Shown here one piece after another: positions 36,655 to 46,226 of a DNA stretch of 64,000 nucleotides. Under the pieces are notes generated by a model. That model was not told where the DNA came from and ran no database searches. It worked only from the letters and a program-made list of their open reading frames with translations. Positions within the stretch are counted from its first letter, which is position 1; every line of letters begins with the position of its first letter. The stretch comes from an uncultured Pontibacter sp. (GTDB taxonomy: Bacteria > Bacteroidota > Bacteroidia > Cytophagales > Hymenobacteraceae), in the NCBI RefSeq assembly GCF_947495565.1, contig NZ_CANLZM010000013.1, positions 62,001 through 126,000 of the forward strand. The letters run 5' to 3'. The translations under genes and the position numbers were made by a program.

Positions 36655-38613
36655 GTGAAAAGAAAACTATCCGCCTGTATACTTTTAATACTGAGTTTGC
36701 TGCTGGTAAACACAGCAGCATTTGCGCAGATAATTGATGATACAACTAAAGTAATCTACGGCCCTCATACGGTTCTGAAGCTTTATGAGCAGGATGTGCT
36801 GCGAGGCAATTACACCGCTGAACCGCTAGACACCTCTTTGAACAACCTGCACAACGAGCGCTACTGGTACAACGACACAGCTTTCTACCAACACCTTGGC
36901 AATATCGGCACGGCCGCAACCCCGATGCTTTTCCAGATGCCCGACAAAATCGGCGTGCGCCTCGGCAAAAACGTTTTTGACCGCTATGCCTACGATCCGC
37001 ACAGGATAAATTATTTCGATACGCGTTCTCCTTACACTCATTTAAAGTATGTGCAGGGCGGGCTTGGGGAGCAGGTTTTTGAGGCGCTACATACCCGTAA
37101 CATTAATCCGAGATGGAATTTTGGCGTAGCATATCAGGTGTTGTCTGCCAACCAGCAAATTGGCCCGGCTGCGCAGCAAAGAAGCACAGAGGATTTTCTT
37201 GATAACCAAGCTGTAAAACTATTTACGCACTACCGATCCGAAAACGAGAAGTACGACCTGTTCTTTAACTATACTTTTATGAAGGTTGAGCAGATCGAGA
37301 CTGGAGGAATTGATACCACAAACAGGTCTGTCGAGGAATTTGAGCGCTTTGAAGAGGCTGCTGTTTACCTGAACCAGGCATCTAACGAGGAGTCGCGGAA
37401 CAACCTGCACCTGACGCAGATTTATCGGCTGGCCAAAGAAAACCTTAAAGTATACCATATGCTCGATTATTACCGCCAACGCAATGAATATGTGGATGAC
37501 GGCATACCTCAGACCTTAATTGGAGACACGACTGAATCTGGGCAAATTAACGGCACCTCATACTTGTATCCAAAATTCAGGTACAGTACAGGCCGCACCA
37601 GCGATGCTACAGAGTATAATGAACTGGAAAACACATTCGGCCTGACCGGCAATAACAGGCTCTCATCCTATAATGCCTATGTAAAGCTGCGCAACGCAAG
37701 GATTTCCTACAGCATCCTGGATTCTATCGGCACTTCAAATACAATTCCTGATTCTGTACTGGCAACAGGAAACGTTTTTAGAACAGCGAGTACAAGCGGC
37801 GATTATAACCAGGTGTTTATAGGAGGCGACATCAGGTTGTTTTATAAAGAACTGGCCGAGCTGACAGGAAGTGCTGAATACCAGTTGGCGGGTGATTACC
37901 GCATTAAAGGTACGGCAAGGTTAGGAGGGGCGTATGGCACACTGGAGCGAGTACTTTATTCGCCATCGCGTGTGCAGCGCTTTATGATAAGCAACCATTT
38001 TAGCTGGGAAGATGATCGTGCAAATATAGTTATAGACCGCATCGGGGCAGGTTTGCACCAGAAGATCGGGAAACGGCAGCATGTGAAACTAGACGGCTAC
38101 TACACAAATGCCAAACGCTGGATTTATTTCAACGAAGATGCTGTGCCGGTGCAGGCAAGCGGTAACCAGCGCTTCTGGGGAGGCAGCCTGGCGCACAAAA
38201 TATTTTTCGGACCAGTACACTTCGATAATTTTGTAGCTTACAATAATACTGACGAAGCCAACAATATTTTAATGCCGGAGTGGCTGGTAGAGTCCAAAGT
38301 ATACATTCAGGGGCCTTTGTTTAAGAATGCCTTGTTTCTGCAGCTTGGTGTGCAAGGCAATTATGCTTCTGAGTACTATGGCTATGGCTATATGCCGGTA
38401 ACGCAGCAGTTTTTTGTTCAGGATGATTTTAAAGTGCAGGGCTATCCTGTTGCAGAAGTTTTCCTGAATGCCGACATCAAAACAGTGAGTGTATTCCTGA
38501 AAATGAGCCACGTGAATGCTGAGCTTACAGAGCCTGTTTACTTCTTAACGCCATACTACCCGGGCTTACGCCGTAGTTTCGTGTTTGGCCTTACCTGGCG
38601 CTTCTTCGATTAA
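36655..38613 (+). CDS. Putative outer-membrane porin (Bacteroidetes type)
   Basis: 652 residues starting at GTG. A clean signal peptide (KRKLSACILLILSLLL...AFAQ) is followed by a long beta-rich chain with many aromatic residues, ending FGLTWRFFD. The layout matches the putative-porin family seen in Bacteroidota (Porin_10-like). It should form a large beta-barrel in the outer membrane; its substrate is unknown. It lies 39 bp after lpxK but has its own promoter box directly in front of the start. Confidence 0.85.
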   Translation: MKRKLSACILLILSLLLVNTAAFAQIIDDTTKVIYGPHTVLKLYEQDVLRGNYTAEPLDTSLNNLHNERYWYNDTAFYQHLGNIGTAATPMLFQMPDKIGVRLGKNVFDRYAYDPHRINYFDTRSPYTHLKYVQGGLGEQVFEALHTRNINPRWNFGVAYQVLSANQQIGPAAQQRSTEDFLDNQAVKLFTHYRSENEKYDLFFNYTFMKVEQIETGGIDTTNRSVEEFERFEEAAVYLNQASNEESRNNLHLTQIYRLAKENLKVYHMLDYYRQRNEYVDDGIPQTLIGDTTESGQINGTSYLYPKFRYSTGRTSDATEYNELENTFGLTGNNRLSSYNAYVKLRNARISYSILDSIGTSNTIPDSVLATGNVFRTASTSGDYNQVFIGGDIRLFYKELAELTGSAEYQLAGDYRIKGTARLGGAYGTLERVLYSPSRVQRFMISNHFSWEDDRANIVIDRIGAGLHQKIGKRQHVKLDGYYTNAKRWIYFNEDAVPVQASGNQRFWGGSLAHKIFFGPVHFDNFVAYNNTDEANNILMPEWLVESKVYIQGPLFKNALFLQLGVQGNYASEYYGYGYMPVTQQFFVQDDFKVQGYPVAEVFLNADIKTVSVFLKMSHVNAELTEPVYFLTPYYPGLRRSFVFGLTWRFFD

Positions 38614-38684
38614 TTTTTAATGTGCTAAGGGTTGAATGGGCGCAATGCGTGTATGTCATTCCTATATTTTTATGAGTATCTCCT

Positions 38685-39293
38685 ATGTCTACTACACAGC
38701 CAACTAAAACCATACTGCGGCTTGAGCTGCCAACTGATCCTCGCTGGGTTAATATCGCAGAGAAAAATATTGAGGAAATTTTAGTGGACCATGCCTATTG
38801 CGAGCAGAAAGCCGCTACCTCTGGCATTTCGCTGATCGTAAAGTACCCGGACAAGGAGCGCCTGGTGGAGGAGATGACTGAGCTGGTGGCAGAGGAGTGG
38901 AGCCATTTTGAGCGGGTGATGGAGCAGCTAAAGAAACGCGGCTATGGCCTTGGCCGCAACCGCCCCGACGAGTATGTGGTGGAGCTGACAAAGCACATCC
39001 GCAAAGGCAACAAGCGGGAGCGCCAACTCATGGATCATCTGCTGGTAAATGCGCTAATCGAGGCACGCAGCTGCGAACGCTTTAAGCTGCTCTGGAAGAA
39101 CATCCAGGATGAGGAACTGCAGAAATTTTATTACGAGTTGATGGTGTCAGAGGCGGGGCATTATGTAAGCTTTGTGAAGCTTGCAAAAGAGTATATGCCA
39201 CCAGAAGAGGTGGATGCACGCCTTAAAGAACTATTGGCCATAGAAGCAGATATTATCCGAAACCTGGAGCCCCGGCCCGACAGAATGCATTAA
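38685..39293 (+). CDS. miaE: tRNA-(ms2io6A)-hydroxylase
   Basis: 202 residues with the ferritin-like diiron fold. Carboxylate and histidine ligands are visible in AYCEQKAA, EEWSHFERV, EARSCERF and SEAGHYVSF. It hydroxylates the isopentenyl group of ms2i6A37 to make ms2io6A37, acting after MiaA and MiaB. miaB lies about 8 kb away on the other strand. It appears to be a single-gene unit, followed by an unusual repeat hairpin. Confidence 0.93.
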   Translation: MSTTQPTKTILRLELPTDPRWVNIAEKNIEEILVDHAYCEQKAATSGISLIVKYPDKERLVEEMTELVAEEWSHFERVMEQLKKRGYGLGRNRPDEYVVELTKHIRKGNKRERQLMDHLLVNALIEARSCERFKLLWKNIQDEELQKFYYELMVSEAGHYVSFVKLAKEYMPPEEVDARLKELLAIEADIIRNLEPRPDRMH

Positions 39294-39298
39294 AAGAG

Positions 39299-39350
39299 TT
39301 TTGAGTCGCGAGTTCTGAGTCTTGAGTTCTAACTCAAGACTCAGAACTCA
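39299..39350. repeat. Heptad-repeat hairpin (GAGTYNN units)
   Basis: GAGT(C/T) occurs four times at 7-nt spacing, then the complementary (A/G)ACTC three times at the same spacing. The centre is a perfect 19-bp inverted repeat (39310-39328 and 39331-39349) with only 2 nt between arms. It lies between the convergent miaE and the gene at 39354, and no T run follows on the plus strand. It resembles the short tandem repeated repetitive elements with 7-bp units known from other bacteria. Confidence 0.75.
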
Positions 39351-39353
39351 ATA

Positions 39354-40619
39354 TCACGTTTTCTGCTTTTTCTTTTTGGCGGCAGGAAATAGAATATTGT
39401 TAAGTATAAGTCTATAGCCTGGTGAGTTTGGGTGAAGGGCCAGGTCAGTTGGGTCTTCGCCTACCAAATGCTGGTAGTCTTCCGGGTCATGGCCACCATA
39501 AAACGTCCAGGTGCCACGGGCGTAGGTGCCATGCATGTAACGTATTTCTGCCAGCTCTTTGTTTTCGCCCATCACCACTACTTCCGGCTTTACAAGCTGC
39601 TTTCTGAATGCGGTTGTTTGCCCCATAAAGCCTTTGATGGTTTTGGCGTGGTTCTGTGTCAGCATAGTAGGAATAGGATCCCACTTGGCCGAAAAAGTAA
39701 AAAGCTGAAAGTAATCGTTAGCCTCTGTAACCGGGCGCTCCTGCGGCTGCATGTCTATGTTGGAATACTCATACTCCAGCGGGTTCCGTGATAGTTTGAA
39801 ATCCTGAAAGGCGAACGTTTTGCTGTAATCCAGTTTATTCTGAGCGTTGGGGTCAGCAGCGTCACCGTCAAACATCGCCTCTACAATGTCCACGCCCTCG
39901 GCTGCCAGGGCTATATCATAAGTGTCGGTAGCGGAGCACATGGCAAATAGAAAACCTCCGCCTGCCGTGAAATCTTTTATCTTGTTAACCACCGCCATTT
40001 TCAGCTGCGATACCTTCTCAAAACCCAATTCAGCTGCCGACTCCTCTGTTTCGCGCTGCTGCTCCTGATACCATGGGTAATGGCGGTAGCTGGCGTAGAA
40101 CTTACCGTACTGCCCCGTAAAGTCTTCGTGGTGCAAATGCAGCCAGTCATACTTTGGCAGCTCCTCCTGAATTATTTCCTTGTCGTAAATCACATCATAA
40201 GGAATTTCGGCATAGGTCAAAACCAGTGTCACGGCATCGTCCCAAGGCATTTTAGATTTAGGCGAGTACACCGCTACCTTTGGTACTTTCTCTAACTTCA
40301 TTATGTCCATGTTGGCGTCCGGGTTGCCGATTTCTGTCAGGATTCCGTTATACTGGGCATCCGAAATAACCATATAGCTTACGCCCCGAACTATAAGCTC
40401 GTTCTCCAGCTGTGGCAGGTGGTTAAAGGCAAAGCTTCCGCCACGATAATTCAAAAGCCAATCCACCGGAACGTTTTTGCCCAGAACCCAATAAGCAATG
40501 CCATAAGACTTTAAATGGTCTTTCTGCGACTCATCCATCGGTACCAAAATTGTGCTTGCCATGGCTGGCAAGTATAGCATTAGTAGAAAGAGGAGAAGTG
40601 CGGTAATACGGAAAAACAT
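39354..40619 (-). CDS. Secreted protein of unknown role, often labelled asparagine synthetase B
   Basis: 421 residues. A signal peptide (FFRITALLLFLLMLYLPAMAS) sends it out of the cytoplasm. The core has a glutamine-amidotransferase-like look, including AGGGFLFAMCSATDTYDIALA and a C-terminal GTWTFYGGHDPED, with a very basic tail (AAKKKKQKT). To my knowledge similar proteins carry the label asparagine synthetase B in databases, but there is no N-terminal nucleophile Cys and no ATP-pyrophosphatase SGGxDS motif, and an exported protein could not use cytoplasmic ATP. I would not accept that name. Function unknown. Confidence 0.75.
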   Translation of the reverse strand: MFFRITALLLFLLMLYLPAMASTILVPMDESQKDHLKSYGIAYWVLGKNVPVDWLLNYRGGSFAFNHLPQLENELIVRGVSYMVISDAQYNGILTEIGNPDANMDIMKLEKVPKVAVYSPKSKMPWDDAVTLVLTYAEIPYDVIYDKEIIQEELPKYDWLHLHHEDFTGQYGKFYASYRHYPWYQEQQRETEESAAELGFEKVSQLKMAVVNKIKDFTAGGGFLFAMCSATDTYDIALAAEGVDIVEAMFDGDAADPNAQNKLDYSKTFAFQDFKLSRNPLEYEYSNIDMQPQERPVTEANDYFQLFTFSAKWDPIPTMLTQNHAKTIKGFMGQTTAFRKQLVKPEVVVMGENKELAEIRYMHGTYARGTWTFYGGHDPEDYQHLVGEDPTDLALHPNSPGYRLILNNILFPAAKKKKQKT

Positions 40620-40751
40620 CTGGTTCGTCTTTAAAAAGTCATCAACTGTATAAAAGTGCTTATTTTTTCAGAAAATGCCACTATCTTAGAAGCAACGTGC
40701 TGGTTTTTATACATAACGTAAAAGATTGCAAAAGCGCACAATTATCAACTG

Positions 40752-41996
40752 ATGAACCTACTCGAAAATATTTTAGAGGGCCTGAGGGCCATTCAAAGTA
40801 ACCTGCTCCGCACCATTCTGACGGGCCTGATCATTTCAATCGGTATCATGTCGTTGGTGGGGATACTGACGGCAGTAGATAGTATGAAATACTCGCTCAC
40901 CCAAACTTTTTCAAATTTGGGCGCTAATTCGTTTGATATCCGCAAAAAAGGATTGAACAACCGGGGCAGTCGCGAGGGCCGCGTAGAGAAGGTTTATCCG
41001 AACATTACCTATGACGAAGCCGCGCAATACAAGGATCTGATGCAGGATAAAGCCCGCGTGAGTCTTTCAGCGTTTGTTTCGGGAGCTACTATTGTGAAAA
41101 GCCAGACAGAGAAGACAAACCCGAATATAAGTGTGGTGGGCGCAGATGAAAACTACATGCTCAACAATAACCTTAATTTAGGTAAGGGACGTGATTTTTC
41201 GAGCTTTGAGCAGGAGATGGGGGTGAATGTAGCCGTGGTAGGAGATGAAATTGTCTCCACATTGTTTAAGAACAAGGACGCTATAGGAGAGTACATTACG
41301 TTTTTGGGTCGCAGGTTTAAAATTGTGGGGCAGATGGAGAAGGCGGGCAGCAGCATGGGCGGCAGCAGCGACAGGCGTATACTTATTCCGCTGGAAACCG
41401 GAAGGCAGATTCCGCGCAATGGCAACTCCCAGCTAAACTATGATATCAAAACAGCTATTTTCCGGGCGGATGAGCTGAATTATGTAATGGGAGAGGCAAC
41501 CGGTAAAATGCGCAATATTCGTCAGGATGGACTTGGGCAGGAAGACTCTTTTGAGATCAGACGTTCCGACTCGCTTGTGCAAAGCCTGGATGAGATATCC
41601 GGTTACCTGAAACTGGGCGGTGGTGTTATCGGGTTTATTACGCTGCTAGGCGCCTCAGTAGGTTTAATGAATATCATGATGGTGTCTGTTAACGAACGCA
41701 CGCGCGAAATTGGGGTTCGTAAGGCATTGGGAGCAACCGCTTTCCAGATTCGGCAGCAGTTTTTAATTGAGGCTGTTGTAATTTGCCTGATGGGTGGTTT
41801 AGTCGGAATTATACTTGGCATCCTGATGGGCAACGGCATTGCCTCGCTTATTGCAGATGGTGCTGGATTTTTTGTGCCGTGGGTGTGGGTTTTTACCGGA
41901 CTTACCATCTGCGTATTGGTAGGCGTAATATCAGGTTACTATCCTGCTTTTAAAGCATCTAAACTAGACCCGATAGAGTCGTTGAGGTACGAATAA
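40752..41996 (+). CDS. ABC transporter permease, FtsX/MacB type
   Basis: 414 residues. There is one N-terminal transmembrane helix (about 19-42), a large periplasmic MacB-type domain (about 45-280), then three helices with the FtsX domain signature region ([20 protein letters not shown]) and the closing [17 protein letters not shown]. Such permeases pair with a LolD/MacB-type ATPase, and none is encoded nearby. It probably moves or extracts lipoproteins, peptides or small molecules mechanically across the envelope. Confidence 0.92.
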   Translation: MNLLENILEGLRAIQSNLLRTILTGLIISIGIMSLVGILTAVDSMKYSLTQTFSNLGANSFDIRKKGLNNRGSREGRVEKVYPNITYDEAAQYKDLMQDKARVSLSAFVSGATIVKSQTEKTNPNISVVGADENYMLNNNLNLGKGRDFSSFEQEMGVNVAVVGDEIVSTLFKNKDAIGEYITFLGRRFKIVGQMEKAGSSMGGSSDRRILIPLETGRQIPRNGNSQLNYDIKTAIFRADELNYVMGEATGKMRNIRQDGLGQEDSFEIRRSDSLVQSLDEISGYLKLGGGVIGFITLLGASVGLMNIMMVSVNERTREIGVRKALGATAFQIRQQFLIEAVVICLMGGLVGIILGILMGNGIASLIADGAGFFVPWVWVFTGLTICVLVGVISGYYPAFKASKLDPIESLRYE

Positions 41997-42010
41997 ATTA
42001 AACGATGTCA

Positions 42011-42055
42011 TAAGACAGAAGAGCCGCAATAGTATGTTGCGGCTCTTCTGTCTTA
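42011..42055. terminator. Strong terminator after the permease gene
   Basis: A perfect 19-bp stem (42011-42029 and 42037-42055) with a 7-nt loop. TATACTT follows directly after the right arm. Confidence 0.85.
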
Positions 42056-42146
42056 TACTTAAAAGCCTCGCTTTGTCTTAAAAATCAACTTTGCCTTGCG
42101 CTGCTTTGGCTTAATTAGGCCGAGTTTATACTTGTAGGCAGCTTAG

Positions 42147-42191
42147 TAAACAGGAAGGCCTGCAGCGTTTAACTGCAGGCCTTCCTGTTTA
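42147..42191 (-). terminator. Terminator after the OmpH/Skp-like gene
   Basis: A perfect 19-bp stem (42147-42165 and 42173-42191) with a 7-nt loop. On its right the plus strand reads TTTATACTT, overlapping the arm end. Confidence 0.8.
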
Positions 42192-42214
42192 TACTTAATA
42201 TTTGCGGCAGAAGC

Positions 42215-42835
42215 TTATTTCTTCTTCTCCTCAGATTTAGCTGGTTCAGCTTCGGCTTTCTCAGACTCATAGGTCTTGTTAAGAGCTGATACTACGCTGG
42301 AAGTAATATCCAAAGTAGAGTCTCCATACAGAATGGCGCTGTTGCCACGCTGGTAAGTCAGTACCATTTTATATCCCTCTTCGTTGCTTAACTGCTTCAG
42401 GTACTCTTCTACGCGGTCATAGATCTTTTTCATCTCCTCAGACTCTTCCGTCATCAGTTCGTTGCCTGAGCTTTGCTGCAGTGCCTGCAGTTGCTGCTGC
42501 TTCTGCATTAAACGCTGCTCTGTGGCTTGTGCCTGCTGCTGCGTCATGCCGGCGGCATTCTGCTGGAAACGCTGTACTTCTTTCTGGAAAGACTCCGCCT
42601 GAGTGCGCAGGTCTTTCTCTTTTTGCTCAGCCTTGGTTTGCAGACGTGAGCGTACATCCTTAAAATATTCGTAATTGGCCAGCAGCGAGTCTGAATTCAC
42701 ATACACGATATCTGGATTGCCTGAGGCTGTCTCGGAGGCTACTTCTTGCGGGGTAAGAGTGTCTGGGTTGCCAGTGCAGGCAAACAGCATGGCAGAGGCT
42801 GTTGCCAACCCCAATGTCATCTTTAGTACTTTCAC
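42215..42835 (-). CDS. OmpH/Skp-family periplasmic chaperone-like lipoprotein
   Basis: 206 residues. The signal peptide has a lipobox (MLFAC), followed by IVYVNSDSLLANYEYF, the usual beginning of Skp/OmpH proteins, then a long Gln-rich coiled coil (about 60-140) and a Lys/Glu-rich tail. Skp-like proteins hold unfolded outer-membrane proteins in the periplasm; a lipid-anchored version is common in Bacteroidota. It is a single-gene unit between two strong hairpins and mtaB. Confidence 0.88.
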   Translation of the reverse strand: MKVLKMTLGLATASAMLFACTGNPDTLTPQEVASETASGNPDIVYVNSDSLLANYEYFKDVRSRLQTKAEQKEKDLRTQAESFQKEVQRFQQNAAGMTQQQAQATEQRLMQKQQQLQALQQSSGNELMTEESEEMKKIYDRVEEYLKQLSNEEGYKMVLTYQRGNSAILYGDSTLDITSSVVSALNKTYESEKAEAEPAKSEEKKK

Positions 42836-42904
42836 GCTTTATCTAATTAATGTTTAGTTGGAAGATTTAGCAGCTTAAATATAATAGTATTCCTGCCCAA
42901 AAAC

Positions 42905-44224
42905 CTAATGTTTTAGCAGCTCCTGGTAAGTTTCTTCTGCTTCCATCAGTCCGTTAGTGTCTAACTGTGTCAGGCGGACATGCTTTGTCTCGTTTACCAG
43001 CACAGGGTCATACTTGGCGACCACGCGTACGTAGTTTTCCGTCCAGCCTTCCATTTTGCCGTCTTTAACATCATCTTCAAACAGAACATTAAACTCTCTG
43101 CCCAGGTTCTGCTCGTAGAAATGGCGCTTTTTCTTTTCTGAAAGGATGCGCAGCATATCGGCGCGGCGGTTGCGGTCTTTTATACTTACTTTACCTTCCA
43201 GATCAGGCGCAAGTGTGTTTTCGCGCTCCGAATACGGGAAAACGTGCAAATAGCTTACATCCAGTTCGTTCAGGAAGTTATAGGTCTCCAGAAAATCCTC
43301 TTCTGTTTCGCCTGGAAAACCTACGATCACATCCACGCCAATGCAGCAATGCGGCATCAACGATTTAATGGTGGCTACGCGGTCAGCGTACAGTTCGCGC
43401 TGGTAGCGGCGGCGCATCAGTTTTAGTATTTTGTTGGAGCCCGACTGCAGCGGCACGTGGAAGTGCGGCATAAAGCGCTGGCTTTGGCTTACAAACTCAA
43501 TAATTTCATCTTTCAGCAGGTTAGGCTCGATAGAGGAGATCCTGAACCGCTCGATGCCTGTCACCTTGTCTAGTTGCTGCACCAGTTCATAGAACGTCTC
43601 CACGCGTTTCCCATCCTGGAGCCCAAAATCGCCGGTATTCACCCCAGTCAGCACGATTTCTTTTACTCCTGACTCAGCAATTTCGTGGGCAGATCTCACC
43701 ACGTTTTCGATACTGTCGGAGCGGCTGTTGCCTCGGGCCAAAGGTATGGTGCAGAAGGTGCAGGAGTAGTCGCAGCCGTCCTGTACTTTCAGGAATGTTC
43801 TGGTGCGGTCTCCGAAAGAGTATGAGTTATGAAAAGTATTGGCTTCTGAAATTGGGCTGGCAAATACCTGCGCTTTGTCTTTTTTCTCAAAAGTCTCTAG
43901 TATATCCACTAACTGAAACTTCTCGGCAGCGCCTAAAACAGCATCCACACCCGGTATTTCGGATATTTCTTTCGGTTTTAGCTGGGCGTAGCAGCCCACA
44001 ATAGTGATAAAAGCATTAGGAGAGTGCTTCAGCGCCTCCTTCACAATCTTGCGGCACTTCTTGTCAGCGTTATCCGTCACCGAACAAGTGTTGATGACAT
44101 AGATATCCGGCTGATCGGTAAACTCCACCTTCTCAAAACCCCGCTCCTGGAAAATACGCCCGATGGTGCTTGTTTCGGAGTAGTTAAGCTTACATCCTAA
44201 GGTATAAAAAGCTACTTTCTTCAT
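42905..44224 (-). CDS. mtaB: tRNA t6A37 methylthiotransferase
   Basis: 439 residues. An N-terminal UPF0004 domain (TLGCKLNYSE, VINTCSVTD, IVGCYAQ) precedes a radical-SAM domain with CxxxCxxC in QDGCDYSCTFC, and a C-terminal TRAM-like part. The TLGCKLN and DGCDYSCTFC forms are typical of MtaB rather than MiaB. It converts t6A37 to ms2t6A37 in tRNAs reading ANN codons. A promoter box lies 10 nt before its start. Confidence 0.94.
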   Translation of the reverse strand: MKKVAFYTLGCKLNYSETSTIGRIFQERGFEKVEFTDQPDIYVINTCSVTDNADKKCRKIVKEALKHSPNAFITIVGCYAQLKPKEISEIPGVDAVLGAAEKFQLVDILETFEKKDKAQVFASPISEANTFHNSYSFGDRTRTFLKVQDGCDYSCTFCTIPLARGNSRSDSIENVVRSAHEIAESGVKEIVLTGVNTGDFGLQDGKRVETFYELVQQLDKVTGIERFRISSIEPNLLKDEIIEFVSQSQRFMPHFHVPLQSGSNKILKLMRRRYQRELYADRVATIKSLMPHCCIGVDVIVGFPGETEEDFLETYNFLNELDVSYLHVFPYSERENTLAPDLEGKVSIKDRNRRADMLRILSEKKKRHFYEQNLGREFNVLFEDDVKDGKMEGWTENYVRVVAKYDPVLVNETKHVRLTQLDTNGLMEAEETYQELLKH

Positions 44225-44234
44225 AATCAGGGGG

Positions 44235-44242
44235 CAAAGGTA
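44235..44242 (-). promoter_or_regulatory. -7 box of the mtaB promoter
   Basis: TACCTTTG on the minus strand, a full match, 10 nt before the ATG. The implied leader is only a few bases. Confidence 0.55.
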
Positions 44243-44380
44243 CGAAATTTAATTTTGAATTTATGAACATGAACAGGTGTGAATATATGTTTGAGGATCA
44301 GGTTGATGGGTGGAATTTGCAAAGGCTTGAGCTTGATGTTTATACTTTATTCGAAGCATATGCCTGAAGCCATCAGCTGA

Positions 44381-46222
44381 TTATTTCAGCACAAAATCTT
44401 CAAAAGAATGCTGCATATAGGCTTTGCCATACGCTACCTGCTCTTGTGTTACTCCGCTATCTAGTTGGATAGCTTGTTTAGCCACATTGTCGAAAATTAG
44501 CACGCCGTTAGGGGTGATATAGCCAAAGCCATCGTTGTACACATAAAACGCAAAAGGAGAGGAGTTCTCAGCTAAGAGGTTACGGCTCCACTTAAAATCC
44601 TGGGTTGGCATTTGCAGCTGCGCTAAAACCGTGGCGGCTATATCTGTCTGGCTTCCGAGGCTGTTTTCTGTTATTCCTCCTTTGGCCAAAGCACCGCCTG
44701 CAAGTATGAAGGGAATTTTATACTTGCTTGGCGCATGGTTCGGGTCGTTGCCGGGCAGCCTGTGCCCGTGGTCAGCGGCAATAACTACAAGCGTATGCTG
44801 CCACCAATCCTGCTGCTTCGCCTCCTCAATAAATTTGCCTAAAGCCCAATCAGTATAGTGCACGCTGTTTCGGAACTGTGCTTCCTCGTCGGTGCCGGCG
44901 AATTTGGCCGGTATCGGTATTTCGAAAGGCTCATGGCTGCTTAAAGTGTAAACGGTGCTGAAGAAAGGCTGTTTTTCCTGCTTCAGGTCCTGCTGCACAC
45001 GTTCAAACAGTACATGGTCATGGGCGCCCCATTTGGAGTTGTAGGAACTCGGGTCAAAATCATACTTATCAATCAGCCTGTTATAGCCTCCGTTGCGCAG
45101 GTAAGATTTGATATTGGCAAACTCGAGCTCGCCGCCATAATAATAGCTGGTGCTGTAGCCCTGCTGCTCAAAAACCTGGCTCAGTTGCGGCAGCTTCTCT
45201 GTTTTCTTTGGATACTTTATGATAGATGTTGTAGTCTGAACCGGATAGCCGCTTAACAGCGCTACCATTCCTTTTTCGCTGCGGTCGCCGGCTGCATAAA
45301 TATCAGTGAAATTTATGCCTTCTGCAGCTAGTTTGTCGAGGTTGGGCGTTACACCCTCTTCGCCGCCCAGGCTGCCGATAAACTTAGCGGTATAACTCTC
45401 CAGGATGATGAACAGTACGTTGGGCCTCTGCACATGCAGCAGTTGCTCTTTAGAATCTGAGTTTGCAGCCAAGTATAAAGACGCCACTTTTTTCTGCGCT
45501 TCCTGCTCCGGCATATACTTATATGGGTTGCTCCCTGACTGCTCATACTTCAAAAGGGCATGCATCAGATTCCAGGGCATGTTCAGGCCGGCATGGTTAG
45601 CAAAAGGCTTATCCGAAAAGTACACCACACTCTGATTAATTGGAATCTGCTGCCAACCACCCCGCAGCGGCAGCACCAGCAAGGCAGAAAATAGAATCGC
45701 CGTGCCAACCAACAGCCACTGATTTAAGGCAGGTTTATACTTGCCCAAGTCGAAAACCTGACGGTACAATAGTATGAAAACAGCCGCAATAGCAAAAGTC
45801 ACTAAAAACAGGATGAGTATAGGGGCAGAAGCGGCAGAGGCTGCCATCTCTGTCGGGGAATTTAAATACTGCAGGGGAGAGGCGTCTAAACGGAAGCCCC
45901 AGTGGCTGTAAAGCTCCAGATCCGTGGCAAGAAGTGTGGAGAGCAGCACCAGCAGTGCTACAGTATAATACCTGATAGCAGCGGCCACTTTTATTTTGCG
46001 CCACAAACTCGCCAACAACAGGAGCAGGAACGGCAGTATACTTATATAAGCGGCAAAAGAAGCATCCAGGCGCAGACCATATACAAAAGTATAAAGCACA
46101 TCAGATGAACTCAGCTCAGCCGTACGGTCCAGGTGATAGATCAGGAAAATCGCTCTGGCAACTATAAAATACAGCACCCAGAACAGGAAATAGAAAGGTT
46201 GAAAGATAATGCGGTTTTTCAC
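44381..46222 (-). CDS. LtaS-like membrane sulfatase / phosphoglycerol transferase
   Basis: 613 residues starting at GTG. Five N-terminal transmembrane helices (to about residue 190) are followed by an extracytoplasmic alkaline-phosphatase/sulfatase-fold domain with VLFIILESYTAKF, GDRSEKGMVALLSGYP and the metal-binding VIAADHGHRLPG. Family members transfer phosphoglycerol or phosphoethanolamine to envelope polymers. Gram-negative Bacteroidota do not make lipoteichoic acid, so the acceptor here is probably another glycan or lipid. A promoter box lies immediately before the start. Confidence 0.9.
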   Translation of the reverse strand: MKNRIIFQPFYFLFWVLYFIVARAIFLIYHLDRTAELSSSDVLYTFVYGLRLDASFAAYISILPFLLLLLASLWRKIKVAAAIRYYTVALLVLLSTLLATDLELYSHWGFRLDASPLQYLNSPTEMAASAASAPILILFLVTFAIAAVFILLYRQVFDLGKYKPALNQWLLVGTAILFSALLVLPLRGGWQQIPINQSVVYFSDKPFANHAGLNMPWNLMHALLKYEQSGSNPYKYMPEQEAQKKVASLYLAANSDSKEQLLHVQRPNVLFIILESYTAKFIGSLGGEEGVTPNLDKLAAEGINFTDIYAAGDRSEKGMVALLSGYPVQTTTSIIKYPKKTEKLPQLSQVFEQQGYSTSYYYGGELEFANIKSYLRNGGYNRLIDKYDFDPSSYNSKWGAHDHVLFERVQQDLKQEKQPFFSTVYTLSSHEPFEIPIPAKFAGTDEEAQFRNSVHYTDWALGKFIEEAKQQDWWQHTLVVIAADHGHRLPGNDPNHAPSKYKIPFILAGGALAKGGITENSLGSQTDIAATVLAQLQMPTQDFKWSRNLLAENSSPFAFYVYNDGFGYITPNGVLIFDNVAKQAIQLDSGVTQEQVAYGKAYMQHSFEDFVLK

Positions 46223-46226
46223 GACG

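Noticed and set aside
44263..44367. A 34-codon ORF between mtaB and the LtaS-like gene
   Set aside because: It is very short, has no promoter box or conserved look, and its translation shows no membrane or signal feature.
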